DNA of 64,000 bases, from contig NW_006768806.1 in NCBI RefSeq assembly GCF_000204055.1, forward strand, positions 719,766 to 783,765. Direction: 5' to 3'. Position numbers and translations under genes: made by a program. The notes under the pieces were generated by a model. The model worked only from the letters and a program-made list of their open reading frames with translations. It did not search any database and was not told the DNA's origin. Shown here in pieces: positions 51,726 to 63,723 of this stretch. The DNA is from Melampsora larici-populina 98AG31 (lineage: Eukaryota; Basidiomycota; Pucciniomycetes; Pucciniales; Melampsoraceae). The number at the start of each line of letters is the position of its first letter. Positions within the stretch are counted from its first letter, which is position 1.

Positions 51726-53354
51726 TCCAAGATCACCTCACAATTCTCTTCAGACTCTCATCAAACCGAGTCTTTTCACCCGTCTTGTATTTCAAATCCA
51801 TTGAGTGAACATTCTCTTTTTTGATCACTCGGTAGTAACGATCAACGACCAGCACTTGAAGAAGAAAATATCATTGTATCCCGCATTATGCATATGGTAA
51901 TGGTTTTATCTTTTTCAACAAATAAGTCATCCACAAAGAATTATTGTTACAAAGAAAGAAAACAAACAATAATTGCAAGCAAACTCATGAATGATGAATT
52001 ATTTGAATTATTTATTAAATGGCAACTATCAGTAAATAAATTATTTTTAGCAAAAGTAAAGATTGTAGTTAGCAAGATACACCAAAAAAAGTAGGCATAG
52101 CGTGTTTTTTTCCTGAAGAAAAAGTAATGAAGCATTTCTATTCACTTGAAAAGTATTATTCTTGACTGGCAGTTAAAATGGGGTTTCTTTTGACTTATAG
52201 TTTCAAATTTTCATCTTTCCAATCATGATATATGTTCTACTTTTTCATCTTGAATATGTAGTCGAATTTGCATTCACATCCTTTTAATTCCAACTCAGCC
52301 AAAAAAAAATATGAGTCTTCAGAAGTCGATTTTTTGAGATCGCACAATTTGATCCAAAAGTCTGTTTCTTGAGTGAGAGGATTTGAAAGCATTGCTTACA
52401 TTACAACATAATCCATACATCTTCATATTGACTCATCTTATCATCAAGAAAATGTGGCTCCTCAATGCAAACTTATGAAGACCCCTTCTGGCCACTTTTG
52501 ATCAAAGTCAGCTGCAGGTTGGTGTTTAGACTGGGAATATCACGAGTTGGATTTTTTAGCTGAGCTCTTCATTGATCTTCACTGACTTCATCATGAGCTA
52601 CACTTACTCAAAGTTTTTCACGAATTCCAACTTACTGACTAGAATGGTTTGATTGGTAATTGTTTTCAGTCAGATGACTTGAATCAAAAGAACTTTGAGA
52701 ATAGTAATCTGATGGCCTTGTTTTGTTACAAGGCTGAAAATGACCATCATTGTTTCAACATGATCCATCAGCTTTTGCACTGATAAACTCTCAAGGCTGA
52801 TACATAAGTGAATTCAAATGGCGTGATTCAACGAGTAGTGTTAAGTTTACTGCTGGAAATCAATCAGATGATGTATCAGTGATGGATTGTGAATGGTAAC
52901 CATAGTAAGGATCGAATCAGAGGACATCAATGAGTGGGGAATAGCTTGAAGAGATGACTGATTTTCACAATGAGTTGATGTGATTTCCAAACCAAGGCTG
53001 TAATAGTTGCTGTAAGGATTTCATTCTAGGTGAAGGTTGACCTTGTTCTTTATAGAGAATTAAATGTCTGTTGATGATGGAATGTTATCAACTTCTTGGT
53101 GGGAGGTATTTAATCAAACTTAAATCAATGTCAGCTTCACGCTTCTGGGGTGTTGATTGGAGGTTATGTTCAAAAACATATAGAAACCAGAGAATGGTCA
53201 AACAATAGCAATCAATGCTGCTGATGAAGCCATTGTAATGACAATTTTGAAGGATTATAGATGGTATTGGATTTCTGGATTGTGATGATTGTGATATAAT
53301 TGAGACTGAGAATGGGATATCAAAAGGACTTCAAGGAACTCTCTTATACCGTCC
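51726..53354. other. No supported gene
   Basis: AT-rich, with only short ORFs. Contains the phospholipase 3' flank. Confidence 0.55.
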
Positions 53355-53594
53355 CTATCAAGATGATTCATAATACAACCATGCCAAAGGATGACCACTT
53401 GAAACCCACATCATCACGGAAACCTGAACAGGTACTTTTCCTGAGTTCCTGTGCAGTACTGCATCATTTCATGCACTGGCTGTTTATTTTTCATTACAGT
53501 TTTCAAAACAAAATTTGGAACCAGTGAGCTTTGAAATGATGAAAAAAAGGCTAACAGTTGCATACATTGACAGTGTAAGGTTGGAGAGGAGAGG

Positions 53595-53985
53595 TATGGT
53601 GGAAGACACCAAAGATAAAGAGAAGCCCAAAAAATCTTGGAGTTCTACACAAGCCCGCAGTTCTCAAGTTGGTGAGAAGCCAAGGGTACTTGCAAGATCA
53701 CCTCATCCATAGCTTCTCAAAAGTAGCTTTTTAGGGTGTTTCATCAAACATTACAAGAGCCATTTAAGCTGGGGTATTTTACATGTCAAGCTCATCTCTC
53801 TGAATTAAATGAATTCTTCAAATGAAAATTTCAAAAAAGCAATTGCTCTAATAAGCTACTTTTGAGAAGCTCTGTATGAGATCATCTCAAAAGTGCCCCC
53901 AGCTTCTCAATAAGTTGAGGACTATGGGCTTGTGTGGAATGTCAAGATTCTTTGGGCTTTTCCTCATCTTTGGTGTCTCCCATCA
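53595..53985. mobile_element. Foldback (MITE-like) element in duplication copy 1
   Basis: Long imperfect inverted arms (53595-53700 and 53880-53985; for example ACACAAGCCC against GGGCTTGTGT) enclose an inner pair of exact 19-bp inverted repeats, AGCTTCTCAAAAGTAGCTT at 53711-53729 and its complement at 53853-53871. No gene product is evident. The same element occurs in copy 2. Confidence 0.65.
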
Positions 53986-55235
53986 TATTAGTCCTTGAGG
54001 TGATCCACGTCTTACATGCCAGCTGACAAATTAACCACTGGCCCCAGTCAGAATGAATGTATATATGAATTGATAAAAAACATACCTTTACAGGAGGTGC
54101 AGAAAGGCAAGAGTCATGAAGTTGTTATGGTATTACAAAGACAACACCCACTTTGCATATGGGGGTGCTGCACCAAAGTTACTCGGTGAACTCTCTAGAC
54201 TATAGAAATGAGTGTACCAAATGGAAACCTGGAACTCAAATCCTTCACTTTGATGAGTTCTTCTACCAATCTTTGATACAAGGAAACAAAATGGTGGATA
54301 TTGGTTTGAAATTGTGAAAGAATTGCATATTGGATCCAAAAATTTGAGAAACCTGCTTCCTCTTGTGCACCTTTCTATTGTTCTATTTTGTGAGATCTTG
54401 GTTTCTATTAAATCGTTTTTTCGATTTTTCGATTGAAATTCCTTTCCAAAATCCATTTGACTTGTTTCTCATTAGTCCGAATCTAAAAACTTTACTTCAA
54501 GGCTATAATTGAGCTTTCAGAACCGAAGTTCTTGAGACCGTCCCATTGGCAATCTCAAGTGGTTCTAGCCTGTCTTGATGCATCATGTGAACGAGAGCTT
54601 GTTCATAAGGTAGTCAAAATTATTCTAGAGATACATACTCAGTCAAAGCATCCGAGTAGTGACAATTAAAGTGAGTGTGTACGTATTTGAGATTGTTCAC
54701 TTATCTCATCAACGCGAAAGCCAGAAAGGGATTTTTGGGACGCCACGGCAAGGAAAGGATTGGTCTTTCACAAATGTTCTAAAGTCTAATTTTTAGAGCA
54801 TTTTGGTAATCACACCAGAACGAAGATGTTGGGAAACGATGTGCAAGGGGTCAAACAGAGGCACCTCATGATCACATCTTTGAGATGATGTCAAGGTTTT
54901 GTAGTCCACAAGCGCATGTTTGCCGATGAATTACCAATCACAAAGAGCTAGACACCAACTTACAGGCGTGTCGGACAAGAATGTTTTTACGTGAGAAACA
55001 CTTCGAGGGAGAACAGCGCAATACAGAGGGAAAAAACAGAAAGCAGAAACAGAATCGTGTATCGTATCACATCAAAATCATTCGAGTTCAATAAATTCTA
55101 CAATGCGACATGAGCATAAGGTCAAAGTATAAAGTCAACATAAGAACGCAATACAATATAAAGAATGAACGATGACAAACCATCATAAAATTTCAGGAAA
55201 AGTCATAAAACAATTTTGAAGCTCAATCCGACCGC

Positions 55236-55352
55236 TCAAGCAGCATTCTTGTCCTAAAATGGAAAGTAGACAGCAGGAGGAGAGGTCAGGATTTGAGAAA
55301 CATAAGACCAATCCAAAGAAAATGAATCGAAAGACTTACTGATTTCAAGTCT
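55236..55352 (-). pseudogene. Duplicated 3' end of the small secreted protein gene
   Basis: Carries the final exon (GACAAGAATGCTGCT plus stop in sense), the last intron and only the last few codons of the main exon (DLKS). It is cut off by the duplication junction and cannot be expressed as the original protein. Confidence 0.85.
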
Positions 55353-55592
55353 CTATCAAGATGATTCATAATACAACCATGCCAAAGGATGACCACTTGA
55401 AACCCACATCATCACGGAAACCTGAACAGGTACTTTTCCTGAGTTCCTGTGCAGTACTGCATCATTTCATGCACTGGCTGTTTATTTTTCATTACAGTTT
55501 TCAAAACAAAATTTGGAACCAGTGAGCTTTGAAATGATGAAAAAAAGGCTAACAGTTGCATACATTGACAGTGTAAGGTTGGAGAGGAGAGG

Positions 55593-55983
55593 TATGGTGG
55601 AAGACTTCAAAGATAAAGAGAAGCCCAAAAAATCTTGGAGTTCTACACAAGCCCGCAGTTCTCAAGTTGGTGAGAAGCCAAGGGTACTTGCAAGATCACC
55701 TCATCCATAGCTTCTCAAAAGTAGCTTTTTAGGGTGTTTCATCAAACATTACAAGAGCCATTTAAGCTGGGGTATTTTACATGTCAAGCTCATCTCTCTG
55801 AATTAAATGAATGCTTCAAATGAAAATTTCAAAAAAGCAATTGCTCTAATAAGCTACTTTTGAGAAGCTCTGTATGAGAGCATCTCAAAAGTGCCCTCAG
55901 CTTCTCAATAAGTTGAGAACTATGGGCTTGTGTGGAATGTCAAGATTCTTTGGGCTTTTCCTTATCTTTGGAGTCTCCCATCA
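55593..55983. mobile_element. Foldback (MITE-like) element in duplication copy 2
   Basis: Second copy of the element at 53595-53985, carried by the tandem duplication. Arms have a few substitutions relative to copy 1. Confidence 0.65.
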
Positions 55984-57233
55984 TAGTAGTCCTTGAGGTG
56001 ATCCATGTCTTACATGCCAGCTGACAAATTAACCACTGGCCCCAGTCAGAATGAATGTATATATGAATTGATAATAAACATACCTTTACAGGAGGTGCAG
56101 AAAGGCAAGAGTCATGAAGTTGTTATGGTATTACAAAGACAACACCCACTTTGCATATGGGGGTGCTGCACCAAAGTTACTCGGTGAACTCTCTAGACTA
56201 TAGAAATGAGTGTACCAAATGGAAACCTGGAACTCAAATCCTTCACTTTGATGAGTTCTTCTACCAATCTTTGATACAAGGAAACAAAATGGTGGATATT
56301 GGTTTGAAATTGTGAAAGAATTGCATATTGGATCCAAAAATTTGAGAAACCTGCTTCCTCTTGTGCACCTTTCTATTGTTCTATTTTGTGAGATCTTGGT
56401 TTCTATTAAATCGTTTTTTCGATTTTTCGATTGAAATTCCTTTCCAAAATCCATTTGACTTGTTTCTCATTAGTCCGAATCTAAAAACTTTACTTCAAGG
56501 CTATAATTGAGCTTTCAGAACCGAAGTTCTTGAGACCGTCCCATTGGCAATCTCAAGTGGTTCTAGCCTGTCTTGATGCATCATGTGAACGAGAGCTTGT
56601 TCATAAGGTAGTCAAAATTATTCTAGAGATACATACTCAGTCAAAGCATCCGAGTAGTGACAATTAAAGTGAGTGTGTACGTATTTGAGATTGTTCACTT
56701 ATCTCATCAACGCGAAAGCCAGAAAGGGATTTTTGGGACGCCACGGCAAGGAAAGGATTGGTCTTTCACAAATGTTCTAAAGTCTAATTTTTAGAACATT
56801 TTGGTAATCACACCAGAACGAAGACGTTGGGAAACAATGTGCAAGGGGTCAAACAGAGGCACCTCATGATCACATCTTTGAGATGATGTCAAGGTTTTGT
56901 AGTCCACAAGCGCATGTTTGCCGATGAATTACCAATCACAAAGAGCTAGACACCAACTTACAGGCGTGTTGGACAAGAATGTTTTTACGTGAGAAACACT
57001 TCGAGGGAGAACAGCGCAATACAGAGGAAAAAAACAGAAAGCAGAAACAGAATCGTGTATCGTATCACATCAAAATCATTCGAGTTCAATAAATTCTATA
57101 ATGCGACATGAGCATAAGGTCAAAGTATAAAGTCAACATAAGAACGCAATACAATATAAAGAATGAATGATGAAAAACCATCATAAAATTTCAGGAAAAG
57201 TCATAAAACAATTTCGAAGCTCAATCCGACCGC

Positions 57234-57763
57234 TCAAGCAGCATTCTTGTCCTAAAATGCAAAGTAGACAGCAGGAGGAGAGGTCAGGATTTGAAAAACA
57301 TAAGACCAATCCAAAGAAAATGAATCGAAAGACTTACTGATTTCAAGTCTTTGTCATTCAAGGTATATAAGGAAGAGCCCTGAAGACCATTGAATCCACC
57401 CAGGTAGGAGTTGTAAAATGTGTTGACGGCACCTGGGCATCCCAAGTACGAACCGCAGGTACCCCATTGGTAACCACCCCCGAAGTAAGAGTTACAAAGA
57501 CCGGAAAACCCATTTTGATACATAAGGCTGTTATAGTAATTGTAAGTGAATGGTAGACCGCCTCCCCAAATATTGTTGATGTTGCCGAAACACTTTTGTT
57601 CAATAGATTTCTCCTTGACGTTTCCACCCGCAACGACCTCCTCAGTCCCTGCTCGACGACTCAAAATATCGGAAGTATCAAGACCAGACGATTGGGTAGG
57701 TAAAGCCACAACAGCCTGGAATACACACAACAAAGCTAATTAGAGTGGGAGTGTGAAATGCAT
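57234..57763 (-). pseudogene. Small secreted Gly/Tyr/Cys protein gene with stop in the signal peptide
   Basis: Family not recognised. Exons 57763-57338 and 57251-57234 give 147 residues if the stop is ignored. Codon 8 is TAA (57742-57740): MHFTLPL-stop-LALLCVFQAVVALP. Frame and signal-peptide composition continue perfectly across it, so one substitution or a sequencing error is likely. The mature part has an RRAG site, then a Gly/Tyr/Asn-rich core (NNIWGGG, NYYNSLM, GGGYQWGTCGSYLGCPG) with four to five cysteines. The last exon codes only DKNAA. Architecture fits a small secreted effector or wall protein. A partial copy of its 3' end lies at 55236-55352. Confidence 0.65.
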
Positions 57764-57920
57764 GATGAGAAGGTATGTTAAAGACTGATTGAAGACTTTG
57801 ATGATCAGAGTTGATAGTAAAGCGTCGTAAAGCTAGCACGGTTTTAATAGTAAGACTTGTGTTGAAGAGTGGATTGGATGAGGAGTGAGGAGGAATGAAA
57901 AACGAGCCTTGAGGTCCTGC

Positions 57921-57928
57921 TTTTATAG
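57921..57928 (-). promoter_or_regulatory. TATA box of the small secreted protein gene
   Basis: In sense direction CTATAAAAGC lies about 160 bp upstream of the ATG, the right place for a core promoter with a 5' untranslated region of about 120 nt. Confidence 0.5.
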
Positions 57929-59625
57929 CCAATCCTTTCGTCACCTTGAGGGATGAGGCATACTACTCGCACTCTTTCACGGACCACGACTGTTGTTTCC
58001 ATTCTTCTCGGCGCGTTCCAAGCCGTCACCCGACAAGCAGGTACAAATATCCTCACCCAACATTGGTGGGAATCTCCCACCGGTGCTGACAAACTCTTAT
58101 TCGGAGATCGGTGAGGAAGTACACCAACAAGTCGAGTCCTGTCGAGTCCCGTTGAACGTTGAACCAGGTTGAATTTGGCTCACCGGGACTCGGAGGGATA
58201 CTTATTCTGTCACTCAAGCCAGCTCAAGCCGGAGTATGAAATGTATTTAAGTATATGTGCGGGACAAACTGTCACAGGTCGTAACACAAAAAATGAGTAA
58301 CAGAATTGAAATACTTGTCACAACTTCGCCAATTTGCTATGGTTTTGCGGGCAAAATCGGCTTGTTCAACTCTCTTGTAAACAATACATCATACCTCTCA
58401 CATCTTTCCGCACTTTACTTGTCAAGCTCAACTTACAACTTGATGAAGTTCACTCATGGCGAGGAAATTTCTGGCACTCGAGTCTGAGAGCATCGCCACC
58501 AATGGTAGGTAGAGGTGTGAAAACATCAATTTATTGACGTTTTACCTTACGGACATGAGGCACCGGGTTGTGTAACTTGATGTTTTCACACGTGCAGGAT
58601 GCATAATTCAATTTTTGGTTGCTACACGAAGACCGATTCTAACGTGAATAGTGACACCTTTGACTCAATCTTTGGCCAATGAAGCATTGATGAGAGCATC
58701 CCCTGCGCGCCTGGAGCTGGAAACATGATACATCTGTGTACAAATGACAGCTGAACACTGTATTTCAGCTTCAGCCAGACTTGCCAGCACAGCCCAAACT
58801 GGATATTACAGCTACTAAATATATAAAAGGCATAAAAATACAAATTTGTGTCGCACCGAGATTTAATACACAAGTATAAAACTTGTTAAATCCGATCAAA
58901 AGTGACAGGTCTCCCACAAGACATTGTTGAATTGTGTCCAAAACCAGGTTTAATCTAGTTTTGGCCTCTCAGATTTTACTTTGGGTGCATCACACAGACA
59001 AAGAATTCTGCCGTTTAATCCTTTAACGGCTGTAAGTGCATCACCTGAATTTATTCCACCAGAAGGTTATTGACAGATTCCAAATTGGGATTGGCCGAGC
59101 GCTGTGGGAAAGATGACCGATTGAGCTGGACCGTGGAAGTCCACGAACTGTCTGTCAAGAACAATGAGGTCACTGACAAAAAGTGAATAACACTTCAGTG
59201 ATCGTCCTGTAAGTCACGAAACAAGTAAGTGCCGCTAATCCGAGGCCACGTGCCACATGGCCTGCAGGAAGTCCGCGAAAGGACATGGCATTTCGGGAAG
59301 GGTGGCATGGACGGATACGATGATCCTGGAAGTCCTTGCGGCGATGTTCTTTGGGACAAGGGCGTTGAAGGCCGGGGATCAACGGCTGAGGGTTGATCAA
59401 GGCGAGACGACTTGAAAAGGATGCTGTGAAGTGAGCGTGGGCCGCTCGTCTGCTATATTGGGACTTCATTTGGTGTTCTGATTCTGATTCCAAAAGGAAG
59501 TCCCAGAGGAAATCAGTGGTGATGAATACGCGGAGCTCAGACGGAGGACTGATTGGGACTTCATCTGGAGTCCTGACGCTGATTGTCGGCGGCTTGTAAA
59601 CACGAGGGAGGGGATTGCAGAGCAA
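57929..59625. other. No supported gene
   Basis: Short ORFs on both strands without recognisable domains. The segment 59170-59620 repeats a GGGACTTCATCTGG-type sequence with TCTGATTCTGATT-like spacing on a small scale (near 59461 and 59549), perhaps the edge of the MULE element. Confidence 0.4.
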
Positions 59626-61782
59626 ATGAGGCGGGAGCATTCATTTGAGCTCAGACAGAGGACCAAGGGATCACTGTTTGGGAGGGACAACGACAGCGGC
59701 AATTGGTTGGTCGTGTCTTGTGAGTGCCAGATTTGTGCTCAAAGCTGCAACTTCTCTCTTGTCATCACGAACTTCACCGCAATGAGACCAAACAAACCAG
59801 GCAAGACGGCGAAGTCACGGCCCGGCTTGTATACAATCATTGAGGACACCGATGTAGACTCGCGCCGTTCCCCTCTCATCACGAGCGCGGATGCTTACCA
59901 TTTCCCTGCCAATATACACGAATGGCTTCTTTTTCCCCTTGTGCATCTGGCTCCTCCCCCTGCTGGTTTTGATTTCAATCCAATATCTAATTGTTTTGTT
60001 CGCGACACGTCCCGCCAACCCCCTCACTTTGATACCGAAGTTGTGCGCCTTAGCTTACCCCGCAAGGCCAGTATTGAAAACAACATAATTTTTGCTATGA
60101 CATCGTCTTTGATATGGATCTATCAGGGAAAGCAATTCAATGGAGCAGCTAGGAAGTCCACCAAGCAGCTTGCCTTTGAGACCGATGTTCCTCGCCTTCC
60201 CCGTGGTCCTACTTGACGTCACGAATGGACAAAGACCTGGCTATGTAACTGCTCAGGCAAACCCTCTACCCGCATCAAGCCCACTCTTACCAAAGCTACA
60301 CGATGTTCCAGTGGCTCTGTCCGTGTCCAATGTCCTGCGAAATTCTATATTCAAAAGACCATCACAGGTGACCTCAAGTTCGAGTGGTATTGGGAACACA
60401 AGCGTCACAATCCGTATTCACTTGAAGACATGCGCAACATGCGCTTGCCAGATGTTGTTGCTACTTGGTTGAACAAACGTGTCATTTCAGGCTTAACATG
60501 GCGATCCATCTCAAGATTGCTATCATGCCCGGATCTCTTCCCTGTAAGTGGACCCAACCAAGCATCTTTTCCAAATCTCAACACTGACACCCACCCAAGG
60601 ATGAGAATGCGGCTCTAGGTATCGTTCCTGAGGCCCTGAACATTGACCGCACAAGGTTTAACAACACAATTTGCCGACTCGAAGTGAAGACCAAGTATCT
60701 GAGTTCTGATGTTATAACTTCAATGAATTTGTGGTGTGACCGCTTGCGAGAACAAGGATGGTTTGTCAATAACACATTTGATGCTACATCACAACACACA
60801 TCCGTTGCGTTCCTGTCTCCATGGCAAAGAGAACAAATCCGCCGCCACGGAGACAATGTTCTATGCTTTGACTCAACGCACAGTGTTTGTTCCAGTGTAC
60901 CCGAGTGGCCGTTGACCAGCTTCACTCTACTTACAATAGTCCTCCGTCATCCGGTCACTGGCAGTGGGCTACCGGTTGCCTGCTTTTTGACTACCGATGA
61001 GAAGGCGTAAGCAACCTATTCTCCTTTGTTTAGTGGGCCGTCACCTGACTATTTTCCTTCAGCGAGACCGTTGGCAGCCTCTTGCGATGGATGAAGGACC
61101 AATTCCAGTTATTACCAAAAGCCTTCATGACCGACTGCGCGCCAGCCTACGCTAAAGCGGTCACCAACACCTATGCTACATGCACATTCAAACCACAACA
61201 TTATTGGTGTATTTTTCATGTCTCCCGTGCTATCAAGCTCAAGGCAAAAACATACGTTAGTCCATTTTCCAGTCCCCCTTGGCCTCATAGGCTAACATTT
61301 CATTCACACAGGGAGGCACAAAGTTTGTAAAGCAATACCATTCAGCTGCCATGGCGGTGATCTATGCAAAACAATGGCAGGACGCTATTATCAAATTCCG
61401 CCACGACAATCAAACCATCAACCCTGGATTCCTCCGATACTTCGAGTTTCAATGGGTAGGCAACTACTCTCACTGCATGATGTCCAAGAGGGACGTACCT
61501 ATGCAAGGCATACACACAAATAACTTCACCAAAAGTTATCACTGTGTTTTAAAATACAATTTTCTTAGTTGTGATACACTCCGGCGACCCAATGATCTGC
61601 TCCAAACTTTAGCTGACAAAGCAGAGCCCAATTTTCAACAAAGTGTTTTCACCACCACCCTTGGCTTTCGCCCTCAGCGCGCCACAAAGTACCAAAACAT
61701 AGCCAAAGGCTTGTTGGAAACGTACAGTGACAGTGACCTCGTGGATCTTGGTGTCACAATCAAACCCTACAAAGACAACAAG
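59626..61782 (+). pseudogene. MULE-type transposase, N-terminal and catalytic part
   Basis: Mutator-like transposase relic. A 196-codon frame (59626-60216) ends at an in-frame TGA (60214-60216), after which the same frame continues with RHEWTKTW and a basic region. Exons then follow with consistent splicing: to 60543, 60600-61006, 61063-61255, 61312-61782. Catalytic-core motifs are VLCFDSTHSV (Asp), AFMTDCAPAYAKAV (Asp) and QHYWCIFHVSRA, then RDVPMQGIHTNNFTKSYH, typical of fungal MULE transposases. The last visible splice is KDNK-GTAAGC; the expected SWIM finger is found only beyond a 1.3-kb block, at 63137. Decayed, probably immobile. Confidence 0.75.
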
Positions 61783-63136
61783 GTAAGCTATCTCTTGGAG
61801 TTACTTCATCCTCAGTCAAAAAACATTACTGACTCGTCCACCTCAAACCACAGGGGCCAAAATAGATACTCACATACATGTGAGCGTTGTAGACTTTTTG
61901 GAATTCTCCAAAAAAGATTCATTTTCTTTCAGATTGATTCAATTCACAATCTTGTTTGTGTTCAGGTGATCATCCTGTGGTTCTCATATTTTACTTGACA
62001 TTTATTGAGAAGGCTCATTTCCATCTTGGATGAGCAATAACTGATTCCCGATGAGTACTCAGGATCAGCTCATGAGGCACTGAATACTCAGCAATTTGTT
62101 CAAAATGAAGATGAGCACATGAAATATACCTTCCTGAGGCTTCATTTTTCAGTGAAGAAGCCTGCCCAGGGGCATCCCATTTGAGCTGCTCAGCAAATAC
62201 TCAGTAGCATCCCCTGACTGGATCACTGATGGGCCGGACTTTTCTCAGACTTCCTTGCTAAGGAATGAAGCCTGATAAAAGCGTCATCCCATCTGCTCAT
62301 TGCTCAGCTAATCCTCAGTGATATCCCCGGATAAAGTTTTTCACACTGAGGGGCTGAGATCAACTGAGCAGCCCCTCAGCCAATACTCAGTGACATCCTT
62401 TGGATCCTTCTGATCCGGCCAGGAATGCCCCTGAGGACTAGCTGAGCAGGCCCTCATCCAATGAGCAGTGAAATCCTCCGGATCCCCCTGATCTCAGGGA
62501 TGCCCCTGAGGAATAACTGAGCAGCCCCGCATCCAATGAGCAGTGAAATCCTCCGGATCCTCCTGATCTCAGGGATGCCCCTGAGGAATAACTGAGCAGC
62601 CCCTCATCCAATGAGCAGTGAAATCCTCCGGATCCTCCTGATCTCAGGGATGCCCCTGAGGAATAACTGAGCAGCTCAGTTGAACGAGCAGACGGGCCTC
62701 AGGCTTCATTCCGGAGCCATGAAGCTTGAGGCAAGCTTGGCGCTCTGTGATCCATCTGGGGGATACTTCAGAGACTTAGCTAAGGGAATACTCAGTTAAG
62801 CTCAGCCCCTAAGCTATACATTGGTGGCATCCCTTGGAGCTTACTGAACCAGGGAATGCCGCTCAGGATCAGCCCTTCCTCAGACTTCTTTGCTCAGGAA
62901 TAAATGCTGAGGAAGGCTTAGTTTGTCTGCTCAGTTCCTGATGATCACGTAATCAGCTGACAAACAGAAAGAAAAGGGAAACAAATGGGAAACAAATGGG
63001 AAACAAATTGGAAACAAATGGGAAACAAATGGGAACAAAACAGGAAAATTTCAACGCTCACATAGTTGTGAGCATCAATTTTTGCCCCTGTGAACAGTGA
63101 ACCATCAGTAGTTTTACAAGGCCCATGCTGGCCACA
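61783..63136. other. CTCAG-rich block within the MULE relic
   Basis: About 1.3 kb of non-coding DNA crowded with CTCAG/CTGAG pentamers and GCTCAG variants, containing the minisatellite at 62401-62675. It ends with short GGGAAACAAAT repeats (62976-63036). It sits where an intron or insertion must lie inside the transposase gene. Confidence 0.55.
62401..62675 (+). repeat. 75-bp minisatellite, about 3.7 units
   Basis: Units containing GATGCCCCTGAGGAATAACT and GAGCAGTGAAATCCTCCGG recur with a 75-bp step (GAGCAGTG at 62463, 62538, 62613). The two central units are nearly identical; outer ones are diverged. Confidence 0.85.
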
Positions 63137-63723
63137 TACCAAGTCAATACCACACCCCCTAAAGACGGAAAAGTTGGCTACGTCAACAATTGCAACTGTA
63201 CTCACTTCCTCAAAACAAGTCTTCATGCAAACACATGTATGTAATTGCCCGGCAGACCGGCTTCAATATATCAGAAACCAATCCAGAAGTTGACGATGGA
63301 CACTCTCCCTTCCAATTCCGACAAATTGTTGAACCTTTCAACATCGTGGTTAGAACCTTGACCAACGTCCATCCTGACACTCCACCTCCCTCACCTCTTA
63401 CGAACCCTTACCGATCTAGCTCCGGAATTGCCCGCACCCCATCTACCACTGGCCTTCCAACTGGCAGCTTTTGGTATGCTCCAATGGTGCCGGCGCCGTT
63501 ACCATACGTTCTCAGCGGGGGGAACCAAACACCTACTCCAGGAACTGAGACCAATTGTCATCATCAAACTCCCTTACACACACCGGAGCCTATAGCTCCA
63601 CCCAATCCTGGTTATTCTGTAACTTCGGACAGATGGCTTCACAAAACAACTCACACAGCAACACGGTGTAGAACTTATAACCCAACAAGGGTTATACAGA
63701 GCTGGAAGAGGATAATCTACTAA
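63137..63723 (+). pseudogene. MULE-type transposase, C-terminal SWIM finger part
   Basis: One frame reads YQVNTTPPKDG then NCNCTHFLKTS, and another, starting about 63210, reads SCKHMYVIARQTGFNISE. Together they form a SWIM zinc finger (C-x-C...C-x-H) broken by a one-base frameshift near 63215. A Pro/Thr-rich tail follows up to the stop at 63721-63723. This matches the C-terminal layout of MULE transposases and belongs with 59626-61782. Confidence 0.65.

Larger units (their letters stand above)
53355..57350. repeat. Tandem duplication, two 1,998-bp copies
   Basis: Copy 1 is 53355-55352 and copy 2 is 55353-57350, in direct orientation and nearly identical; only scattered substitutions are seen (for example GACACC against GACTTC near 53606/55604). 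The left edge begins CTATCAAGATGATTC and the junction lies in TTCAAGTCT-CTATCAAG. Copy 2 runs straight into the secreted-protein gene, so copy 1 carries a duplicated last exon and intron of that gene with no upstream part. Confidence 0.95.

Noticed and set aside
53515..53712. 65-codon ORF in the duplication
   Set aside because: Overlaps the arm of a foldback element and has no recognised similarity.
54133..54456. 107-codon minus-strand ORF present identically in both duplication copies (also 56131-56454)
   Set aside because: Identity reflects the recent duplication, not selection; no domain, splice partner or start context supports a gene.
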